From the IMG/VR virus record IMGVR_UViG_3300009503_000123, positions 1-24,267 of that record: a stretch of DNA of 24,267 bases, one strand, 5' to 3'. Below are positions 19,157-24,267 of the stretch, piece by piece. Each line of letters starts with the position of its first letter. Within the stretch, counting starts at the first letter, position 1. Source of the stretch: a virus. The position numbers and the translations under genes are program-made. The notes beneath the pieces were generated by a model that worked only from the letters and a program-made list of their open reading frames with translations, was not told the origin of the DNA and did not search any database.

Positions 19157-19651
19157 TCAACGTGTTAAATCTTTGAACATGGGCGCGGCCGGGCCGGTGA
19201 TCCGGAAGACCCCGGGGCGGAAGCGTCGGCCCCGCCATTCCACCCACCCACTCTGCTGCAATTCCCGCAGCGTGTGCCACACCTGGACCCGGCTCAAGCC
19301 GGCCCACTGGGCGATCTGCCCGGTGGTCGCCGTGCCGAGGCCGTGGGGGAAGGCGCGGGTCAGGAGCGCGGTGTACACGGCCTTGCTGGACGGATGCAGG
19401 CGTGGGTCGGCCATGACCGTCTGGAGGGCCCGGATCCAATGCGCCCCGCCCGTCGGGGTCGCCCGCCGCATCAGGCGCCCGTCCGCGTCGAGGTCCAAGA
19501 TCTCCCACACATCGCCATGGCGCCGGACGTGGGTGGTGCAGTCGGCGCACCACCAGGTGCGGGGGGCTCCCCGTGTCGTCTCCTCCGTTTCGCGGAGGAG
19601 GGTCATCGGGCGTCCGCAGTCGGGGCAGGGGGGGTAGGTGGTCTGAATCAT
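19157..19651 (-). CDS. Zinc-ribbon plus winged-helix DNA-binding protein, 164 aa
   Basis: Residues 1-45 form a zinc ribbon (CPDCGRPMTLL ... WWCADCTTHVRRHG). Residues about 85-150 form a winged helix of the phage-Rep/initiator or MarR type: SSKAVYTALLTRAFPHGLGTATTGQIAQWAGLSRVQVWHTLRELQQSGWVEWRGRRF. The combination suggests a transcription factor or replication-associated DNA binder. It is located in the leftward set with its ATG overlapping the stop of the 139-residue membrane protein gene, so it may regulate the late genes. Specific targets are not visible. Confidence 0.74.
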   Translation of the reverse strand: MIQTTYPPCPDCGRPMTLLRETEETTRGAPRTWWCADCTTHVRRHGDVWEILDLDADGRLMRRATPTGGAHWIRALQTVMADPRLHPSSKAVYTALLTRAFPHGLGTATTGQIAQWAGLSRVQVWHTLRELQQSGWVEWRGRRFRPGVFRITGPAAPMFKDLTR

Positions 19652-20067
19652 CGGCCGCGCCGTCCCGCCGTGTGGGCCAGCGCCACCGTGGCGCCCACAC
19701 CCACCACGCCCAAGCCCAAGCCCAGCCAAGTGGCCCACGGCGGACTGGGCGTGATCACCGCCGCCGCCCGCCGCCAGAGGTGGGCTAGGGTGCCCGCCTG
19801 GACCGGCCCGCCCCAGATCGCCGCATACAGCGCTGGGCCCGTCGGCGGCGGCGTCGCGCGGGCGAGGGCCTGGAGGCGGGTCTGCACCTGCGCCGCCTCG
19901 GCCGCGAGCCACGGATACCCCGCCGTCGCGTAGTAGTCGTGGGCGTGCCGGATCTGTGCCGCCGCTGCGGCCAGCGTCGGCCCCACGGGGGCCCCGTGGA
20001 TCGCCGCTTCCACGTGTTGCGCCGCGGTCACGATGTCCGTATAGGCGGCCCAGGGATCGCCCGTCAT
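19648..20067 (-). CDS. C-terminally anchored helical protein, 139 aa
   Basis: Mostly helical (AYTDIVTAAQHVEAAIHG, LAAAAAQIRHAHDYYATAG, WLAAEAAQVQTRLQALARA), ending with one transmembrane helix (WATWLGLGLGVVGVGATVALAH) and a basic tail RRGR. An N-out or N-in orientation cannot be fixed; the tail favours a cytoplasmic C-terminus. ATG 20067 overlaps the stop of the 549-residue gene (ATGA), so both are made together. Unknown family; may be a membrane-bound partner of that large protein. Confidence 0.65.
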   Translation of the reverse strand: MTGDPWAAYTDIVTAAQHVEAAIHGAPVGPTLAAAAAQIRHAHDYYATAGYPWLAAEAAQVQTRLQALARATPPPTGPALYAAIWGGPVQAGTLAHLWRRAAAVITPSPPWATWLGLGLGVVGVGATVALAHTAGRRGR

Positions 20068-21713
20068 GACTGCACCAGCGCCTCCTCCGGCAACGGGGCC
20101 CCGACCCGGGTGGGTGTCGGGTTGGTCGGGCACGCGCCGGCGGCGGCGGCCGCTTCGCGGACGTGGCCCGCGATGGCTTGCGCCATGATGTCGGCCGCCC
20201 ATTCGGCCCGGTGCCGCATCACCGGATCCATCTGGGCGAGGGCGGTGTCCGCCTGGACCCGGACCTTGGCCGGATCGATCCGCCGCCCCGTATCGGTCTC
20301 GAAGGGCACGCCCGCTTTCAACAGCGCCAACAGGACGGCCGCTTTGGCCTCCCGCTCTTCGGGAATCTGGTCATAGGGCACATCCAGCGGCGGGTAGATA
20401 TCACACCGCCGATTGTGCAACAGACTGTGCGCCGTTTCCTCGGCCACGGTCGCCACATCCTGCGCGTCCTCGCTGAAGACCTGCGGCCCGAGGTAGAGCA
20501 CGTCCCCCGCCGGATAGTACGCGCCGAGGATCTGCCCCACATACCGGCCGTTCTCAATCAACGGGGGCAGGGGTTCCACCCGGACCGGCACGCGGCGCGC
20601 CGCCTCGAGCCGTAGGAGATTGGCGATGGCCCGCTCCGTCGCTGGCGTGGCGCCCAGCAAGGGGCGGAGATCCGTCCCGTCCGGCTGGTCCTCCAGAAAA
20701 CTGCTGGCGAGTTCGTCGGGGATCTGGGTGTTGATGTCCTCGTATTGCTTGCGGACCGCGTGCAGGAGCCGGTCCGCATACCGCTGCCGGTCGGCGGTGT
20801 ACGCCGCGTGCAGGGCTTGGGCCTGCTCCGCGAGGGCCCGGATTTCGGCGGGTGTCCGCTGCGCGAACGCCGCCTGGGCCGCCGTCCGGGCCACTTGGTC
20901 CGCCTCTCCGGCGACCCGCACCAAGTCCTCCGGGGTGTTAATCGCGTTGCTCACGGCTTGCCGGAGGCGCCGGAGCCGGGTAAAGGTGTCGTCGTCGAAC
21001 GCCGTCACGTCCAGGCGCTCGGCCGTCGCCAAGTACTGTTCCGCCCGCCGTCGGCGGGCCTCCACCTCCGGATGGTCGAGCGGATCGCCACTGCGGGTGA
21101 AGCGCGTGGCCTCTTTGAGGCCCGCGGCGGCGAGCAGGAGGGCTTGTCGTTGGGCCGCCGCGTCGTCGCCGCCGAGCAGGCTTTGATGGAAGGCTTCGAC
21201 CTGGGGTCGGTACTGATCCACCACCGCCTGCTGGACCCCGGGCCATTGCTTCCCTTCTGGCCAGTCGTGCTCGAGGAGAATCCCGGGTTCCTGCGCCGCC
21301 AGCGTCAGCCACTGCTGGCAGGTGGGGTCGCAGGTGCCGGCTTGTTCGGCCGCTTTGGCGGCCTGGTGCAGGGCCCCGGCGAGGCCGGCGAGATGGGCCG
21401 ACGAACAACTGAAGCAGTCGGTGTCGACCGAGGTTTTGCCCTCTTCCCGGAGGTACCGGGAGGACGGGGCGGATCCGGCCGAGGCCGGGGCGGACGGGGG
21501 GCTCAGGTAGCGGGCAAGGAGTTCCCGCTCGGCGTCGAGCAGGGCCTTGCGATCCGGCAGCGTCTCCCGCTGGTTGCGCTGCTGGGTCAGCCGGTCGAGG
21601 GCTGGAGCGGAGAAGGCCACGGCGGGTTCCACCCACCGGAGCCACGGCGCGTTCGGAAACGCCGTCCGCAGGAGGCCGACCGCCTGACGGGCCGGGTCCG
21701 CCCAGGATGCCAT
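20064..21713 (-). CDS. Large protein with degenerate ImmA/IrrE-like metallopeptidase domain, 549 aa
   Basis: The N-terminal part contains DCFSCSSAHLAGLAGALHQAAK, a C-x2-C-x3-H-L helix with a later CDPTC, suggesting a zinc site near 98-135. A long helical middle (about 185-330, Ala/Glu/Arg-rich) looks structural. The C-terminal region has VATVAEETAHSLLHNRR near 421-437 and EREAKAAVLLALL near 449-461; these two blocks follow the ImmA/IrrE layout, but the first zinc-ligand His of HExxH is replaced by Glu (E-E-T-A-H). It may be inactive or use a changed metal site. AAAAGGAGG precedes ATG 21713. It is the biggest leftward gene and could be a virion component or a processing factor. Confidence 0.7.
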   Translation of the reverse strand: MASWADPARQAVGLLRTAFPNAPWLRWVEPAVAFSAPALDRLTQQRNQRETLPDRKALLDAERELLARYLSPPSAPASAGSAPSSRYLREEGKTSVDTDCFSCSSAHLAGLAGALHQAAKAAEQAGTCDPTCQQWLTLAAQEPGILLEHDWPEGKQWPGVQQAVVDQYRPQVEAFHQSLLGGDDAAAQRQALLLAAAGLKEATRFTRSGDPLDHPEVEARRRRAEQYLATAERLDVTAFDDDTFTRLRRLRQAVSNAINTPEDLVRVAGEADQVARTAAQAAFAQRTPAEIRALAEQAQALHAAYTADRQRYADRLLHAVRKQYEDINTQIPDELASSFLEDQPDGTDLRPLLGATPATERAIANLLRLEAARRVPVRVEPLPPLIENGRYVGQILGAYYPAGDVLYLGPQVFSEDAQDVATVAEETAHSLLHNRRCDIYPPLDVPYDQIPEEREAKAAVLLALLKAGVPFETDTGRRIDPAKVRVQADTALAQMDPVMRHRAEWAADIMAQAIAGHVREAAAAAGACPTNPTPTRVGAPLPEEALVQS

Positions 21714-21728
21714 CCGCCCCGCCTCCTT

Positions 21729-21998
21729 TTAGTGGGTCTCCCCCGATGCGGTGGTGACCGAGGCCGCCGCGGCCGCCGCCCGGGCCGCCTGCGCCACCGC
21801 CGTCGCCCGATGGACCTGCGCCTCGACGACGCTGTCCCCGAGGATAAAGGCCATGACGACGCCGGACCCCCACGCGATCACGGACGAGGGCAGGCCGAGG
21901 TGGAGCCACCCGTTGAGTAAGAGGATGATGGCCGCGAGAATGACGGTGATCACGCGCCGGTTGCGGAGCGCATCCGCGACGATCTGGAGTTCGACCAT
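21729..21998 (-). CDS. Small two-helix membrane protein (holin candidate), 89 aa
   Basis: Short amphipathic N-terminus (VELQIVADALRNRR), two transmembrane helices (VITVILAAIILLLNGWLHLG, about 16-35; SVIAWGSGVVMAFILGDSV, about 40-60), then an Ala-rich helical tail (RATAVAQAARAAAAAASVT). AAAGGAGGGG lies before ATG 21998, behind a TATCGTGGGG promoter-like motif. Its neighbour upstream is a muramidase-like protein, so a holin role is reasonable but not proven. An Ala-rich tail could be a virion or membrane-assembly helix instead. Confidence 0.62.
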   Translation of the reverse strand: MVELQIVADALRNRRVITVILAAIILLLNGWLHLGLPSSVIAWGSGVVMAFILGDSVVEAQVHRATAVAQAARAAAAAASVTTASGETH

Positions 21999-22017
21999 GC
22001 GCGAACCCCTCCTTTCC

Positions 22018-22030
22018 GCCCCCCACGATA
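22018..22030 (-). promoter_or_regulatory. Promoter-like TATCGTGGGG motif before the 21998 start
   Basis: On the minus strand GGGCTATCGTGGGG lies 27 bases before ATG 21998, with the RBS directly after it. The same TATCGTG, followed by a G-rich stretch and the RBS, lies 24 bases before the 17619 start. I see no good -35 at 17 bases here, so this may be an extended -10 or a phage-sigma site. Confidence 0.35.
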
Positions 22031-22054
22031 GCCCTACCCGGCATGATTTTCTGG

Positions 22055-22612
22055 CTAGGGGCGGCGGAACCACAGGAAGCCTCCGACGAGGGTCCCCAGG
22101 CCGCCCACGAGGAGGCCCCAGCCCAGCCAATTGGGACCGGGCGGTGTGGGGGCGGCGGGCAAGGAGGCGGGCGGGCTGACCGACGCTGTCCCGGTCCCCA
22201 GCAGATTAGCCGGCGGGTTGGGCAACGCCGCGTAGGTGGCCGCGATGCAACTCATGTCCGTGCCCCATAACGCCATCTCCTGGGTCGCACGGAAGAAGAG
22301 ATCGGCGTTCCCGGTGCGGAGGGCGTGGACTAAGGTCGGGTAATACCCGTTGGTCAGGGTGGCCACCGTGGCCGCGATGCCCTGGGCCGGGGTGGGATAC
22401 GCCTTGACCCCGACACTGTTGACCGACACGCCGCCGTAACCCGGCTCCGTGGTGTTCAAGGGATTGTTCCACTGCCACGATCCGCCGGGCGTATGGGGCT
22501 TCTCACACCAGGACCACGCCGCGAGGAGCTTCAGACTCGTGGCGTTGGGCGGTACGCCGAGGGCTTGCAGGATAGCGGCGGCCGTCTGCCAGAACGAGAT
22601 GTCGGGGGTCAC
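22055..22612 (-). CDS. Muramidase/transglycosylase-like protein with C-terminal membrane anchor
   Basis: 185 residues. Residues 14-115 match a lysozyme-like fold found in Gram-positive phages: LGVPPNATSLKLLAAWSWCE, WNNPLNTTEPG, NSVGVKAYPTPAQGIAATVATLTNGYYPTLVHALRTGN. The catalytic Glu is probably in AWSWCEKP. A Pro/Ser-rich linker (about 140-160) leads to one transmembrane helix (WLGWGLLVGGLGTLVGGFLWF) and a basic end. Start is GTG 22612, 12 bases after the previous stop. A cell-wall hydrolase tethered to a membrane is unusual for a soluble endolysin and fits a virion-associated or membrane-displayed enzyme. Confidence 0.74.
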   Translation of the reverse strand: MTPDISFWQTAAAILQALGVPPNATSLKLLAAWSWCEKPHTPGGSWQWNNPLNTTEPGYGGVSVNSVGVKAYPTPAQGIAATVATLTNGYYPTLVHALRTGNADLFFRATQEMALWGTDMSCIAATYAALPNPPANLLGTGTASVSPPASLPAAPTPPGPNWLGWGLLVGGLGTLVGGFLWFRRP

Positions 22613-22624
22613 CGGCTTCGCCCC

Positions 22625-23323
22625 CTACCGTTCGATGATGATGTTCTGTTCGGACCGTGCGGCCCCTGCTGCGGCGATGTGACTCTCCCCCCAGACCCAG
22701 ACCCCGAAGATCACGGCCCCGATGCCCGCCGTCACAATCGCCGCCTTGTCGAGGAACGGCAGGGTCGCCCACCAGCCGGCCAGGCCCCCGGATGGCGGCG
22801 GTGTCTTGGTGATGGGTTGGACCCCCTGGGAGAGGGTCCACCGCGCCCCGAAGAGGCCGAAGAGCGATTGGAGGAGGGCAATCCCCACCAAGACGCCTAA
22901 GACAATGAGAATGATGGTGATGATCGGCCCCTGCCGCTTGACGGCGTTGATCCGGACACTGTCCAGGTTGGCGTCGTAGACGGCGAACCGGCCGCCGAAC
23001 TCGGACACGGGCCACCGCTCGATGGGCTGGCCCGCCTCCGGCCCGGTGCTGTAGGTGATCTGCCCGTTGGCCCACGCCTGTTGGATCTGGTCGGCGACTT
23101 GCGGTCCCACGTTGCCGATGAGAGGGATCGTCCAGCCCTGGAGATCCAGCAGGAGCCACGCGCCTTCCGGCGCGTTCTGCTCGGCTTGGACCAGGGCGGC
23201 ATTGACCACCTGTTCCAGCGCACTCGGGCCCTGGGTCGCGATCTGCCACGCGGTGGCGAGATCCACGGTCAGCAGGGTCCCGTCTTGCTGGCTGTCGGCC
23301 AAGGTGACTAAGGGGACCGCCAT
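22625..23323 (-). CDS. Membrane protein, 232 aa, two transmembrane segments
   Basis: The N-terminal 130 residues form a soluble domain (SALEQVVNAALVQAEQNAPEG, LLLDLQGWTIPLIGNVGPQVADQIQQAW, RFAVYDANLDSVRINAV). Then come two hydrophobic helices: IITIILIVLGVLVGIALLQSLFGLF (about 133-158) and AAIVTAGIGAVIFGVWVWG (about 196-214), joined by a Pro-rich loop. AGGAGGG precedes ATG 23323. No family recognised. It lies between the coiled-coil/membrane protein and the muramidase-like gene. Confidence 0.66.
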   Translation of the reverse strand: MAVPLVTLADSQQDGTLLTVDLATAWQIATQGPSALEQVVNAALVQAEQNAPEGAWLLLDLQGWTIPLIGNVGPQVADQIQQAWANGQITYSTGPEAGQPIERWPVSEFGGRFAVYDANLDSVRINAVKRQGPIITIILIVLGVLVGIALLQSLFGLFGARWTLSQGVQPITKTPPPSGGLAGWWATLPFLDKAAIVTAGIGAVIFGVWVWGESHIAAAGAARSEQNIIIER

Positions 23324-23326
23324 GGG

Positions 23327-23587
23327 CTACCCTCCTGCGGAATGGGTGAGGGACCAGTAGATGGACCAGGCAACGGCGGCCGTGGCGACGAGGAGGGACC
23401 AAGCCCGGCGCAACCACGCCCGGACGTGACCGCCCGCTTCCCGTTGAAACTCCAAGTGCGCGATCCGCCCACCGAGCGCATCCACCTTGGTCTCCACTTG
23501 GCCGACCTGTTGCTTGAGATCGTCCAACTGGCGCGTCAGCGTGTGCAGGTATTCGCGGAGCCAGCCGTCTTCGCCATAGCCGTACAC
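23327..23587 (-). CDS. XhlA-like coiled-coil protein with C-terminal membrane helix
   Basis: 86 residues. Residues 10-50 form a heptad coiled coil (LREYLHTLTRQLDDLKQQVGQVETKVDALGGRIAHLEFQRE); one transmembrane helix follows at about 62-80 (SLLVATAAVAWSIYWSL). This layout is that of XhlA-type hemolysin/holin-associated proteins in Gram-positive phages, though sequence similarity cannot be verified here. Starts with GTG after AAAGGAGG. Three bases separate it from the 232-residue membrane protein gene, so they are one unit. Confidence 0.66.
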   Translation of the reverse strand: MYGYGEDGWLREYLHTLTRQLDDLKQQVGQVETKVDALGGRIAHLEFQREAGGHVRAWLRRAWSLLVATAAVAWSIYWSLTHSAGG

Positions 23588-23605
23588 GCGCCGTCTGCCT
23601 CCTTT

Positions 23606-23650
23606 GCCCGCTACCCCCAGTGTAGCGGAGGACGGGCCGTTATCACGGGG
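23606..23650 (-). promoter_or_regulatory. Hairpin and weak promoter between phosphatase and coiled-coil gene
   Basis: CCGCTAC (23608-23614) pairs exactly with GTAGCGG (23622-23628) over seven bases. Overlapping it on the minus strand is GTGATA-N16-TACACT, matching four of six positions in each box, followed by GGGGG and then the RBS of the 23587 gene. It may start a lysis transcript or be an operator; no T-run follows. Confidence 0.35.
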
Positions 23651-24059
23651 TCCGGGCCGCGGCCCAGGCCCGCCACGCCGTCCACAGCGCCGCGTGCGGG
23701 GCGGCCAGCGGATGGACCCGTTGCAGATAGGCCCAGGCCGCGTCCGGGGTCATGTGCTCCCGGGCCACCAACACCGCGAGCACGGCGGCGGAGGACCGGC
23801 TGATCCCCTGGCCGCAGTGAATCAGGACCGGCTTGGGGAGGGCGTCGTACGCCGCGACCACCTGGTCGAACCACGCGGGACCGGGATCCTGGCCGTCGGG
23901 GACCCCCAGCCCCTGAACGGGGATGGCCGGATGCTGGTAGCCGCCGATACACTCGGCGCACACGTTGATCACGCTGTGCCACGGGGCCTCGGCGACATCA
24001 TCCGCTGTCCGGGGCCAGGATCCTTGCCAGAGCCGGTCGGTCACCCGGACTCGCAGCAT
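23643..24059 (-). CDS. Dual-specificity / tyrosine phosphatase-like protein
   Basis: 138 residues. VRVTDRLWQGSWPRTADDV opens the fold like small DSPs, VPDGQDPGPAWFDQVVAAYD holds the probable general-acid Asp, and PVLIHCGQGISRSSAAVLAVLVA has the complete P-loop H-C-x5-R-S (Cys near 82, Arg near 88). Such enzymes dephosphorylate proteins, inositides or RNA 5' ends. It is surrounded by membrane and protease-like genes of the leftward module. ATG 24059 suits the fold best; an in-frame GTG at 24065, four bases after the previous stop, adds two residues. No clear RBS, so coupled to the upstream gene. Confidence 0.85.
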   Translation of the reverse strand: MLRVRVTDRLWQGSWPRTADDVAEAPWHSVINVCAECIGGYQHPAIPVQGLGVPDGQDPGPAWFDQVVAAYDALPKPVLIHCGQGISRSSAAVLAVLVAREHMTPDAAWAYLQRVHPLAAPHAALWTAWRAWAAARTP

Positions 24060-24068
24060 GGCCACGGC

Positions 24069-24267
24069 CTACAACTCCACCGCGTCGGGATAGATGCTGA
24101 GCCGGAGCTTCGCCGGGTTCAGGAAGAACGCTAAGCCAGCCTGCTCCCAGAAGTTGATGCCGATGAGGGGCATCCCCTGGTACCCCGGCATGATCACCCC
24201 ACTGATGTTCGTCCAGGTGTGGGACCCAATGGTGATATCCAGCGTCGTCTCGTAGGCGGTGCTCTGC
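24069..24267 (-). CDS. C-terminal part of a retropepsin-like protein (N-terminus outside window)
   Basis: The last 66 residues are visible. TLDITIGSHTWTNISGVIMPGYQGMPLIGINFWEQAGLAFFLNP is a strand series with 'LIG-x-NFW', the place where clan AA proteases have 'L(L/I)G.dfL', as in the 16960 gene (GLFGDNLLQ). The end (KLRLSIYPDAVEL) is also strand-like. The D-T-G or D-S-G active site would lie beyond the window, so protease activity cannot be judged. It is the leftward gene just before the phosphatase. Confidence 0.5.
   Translation of the reverse strand, partial: QSTAYETTLDITIGSHTWTNISGVIMPGYQGMPLIGINFWEQAGLAFFLNPAKLRLSIYPDAVEL

Noticed and set aside
17847-19700. 617-codon minus-strand open frame
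   Set aside because: Runs through the homing endonuclease and three leftward genes in another frame; its translation is Arg/Pro/Gly-rich without family features.
20745-21920. 391-codon plus-strand open frame
   Set aside because: Antisense to the 549-residue protein, no ribosome binding site, composition typical of a shadow frame.
1-24267. tRNA, rRNA or insertion-sequence genes
   Set aside because: I found no cloverleaf-like segment, ribosomal RNA stretch, transposase or terminal inverted repeats by eye; a tRNAscan or IS search was not possible.

Overview
This window looks like part of a temperate bacteriophage or prophage (or a phage-derived plasmid) of a GC-rich Gram-positive host. About two thirds of the bases are G+C. 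Nearly every gene has a strong AGGAGG-type ribosome binding site, many genes are joined by ATGA stop/start overlaps, and there is an AbrB/SpoVT-type regulator with a zinc-ribbon tail of the kind common in Bacillota. A high-GC Bacillota host (Limnochorda-, Symbiobacterium- or Thermaerobacter-like) is my inference. No host gene and no rRNA or tRNA gene is visible.

Layout. (1) 1-2368, leftward lysogeny module: an XRE-type repressor, an Mrr-like nuclease and a tyrosine integrase cut by the window edge, the last two coupled by ATGA. (2) 2369-2510, a divergent control region with a TTGACA-N18-TAGCAT promoter and an inverted repeat over its -10 box. (3) 2511-16959, one long, tightly packed rightward operon: two small HTH proteins, an AbrB-like regulator, YqaJ-type exonuclease plus RecT annealing protein, many tiny zinc-ribbon and membrane proteins, a phage replisome-organizer-like protein and a probable helicase-loader partner, a Holliday-junction-resolvase-like nuclease, a nucleoside deoxyribosyltransferase-like protein, a DUF3850/ASCH protein, a sigma-70-like factor, a membrane protein and a DUF1906-type (glycoside-hydrolase-like) lysin. 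(4) 16960-24267, a leftward module meeting the first with no gap between stop codons: probable late, lysis or virion genes. It holds a muramidase-like protein with a C-terminal membrane anchor, several small membrane proteins, a coiled-coil/membrane protein, a 549-residue protein with a degenerate ImmA/IrrE-like metallopeptidase motif, a dual-specificity phosphatase, two retropepsin-like proteins, and a LAGLIDADG homing endonuclease inserted on the opposite strand.

How it may work together. The repressor and the 2511 gene would form the lysis/lysogeny switch. YqaJ/RecT and the resolvase-like nuclease handle recombination, and the 8301/9364 pair starts replication. A candidate origin (GTACC repeats plus a perfect 9-bp hairpin) lies inside the 8301 gene, and a second repeat-rich candidate lies at 12192-12465. 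The sigma factor at 15351 is a plausible switch to the leftward genes, in front of which an ACGATA/TATCGT promoter-like motif recurs. No terminase, capsid, portal or tail gene is in the window, so the virion type cannot be settled here.
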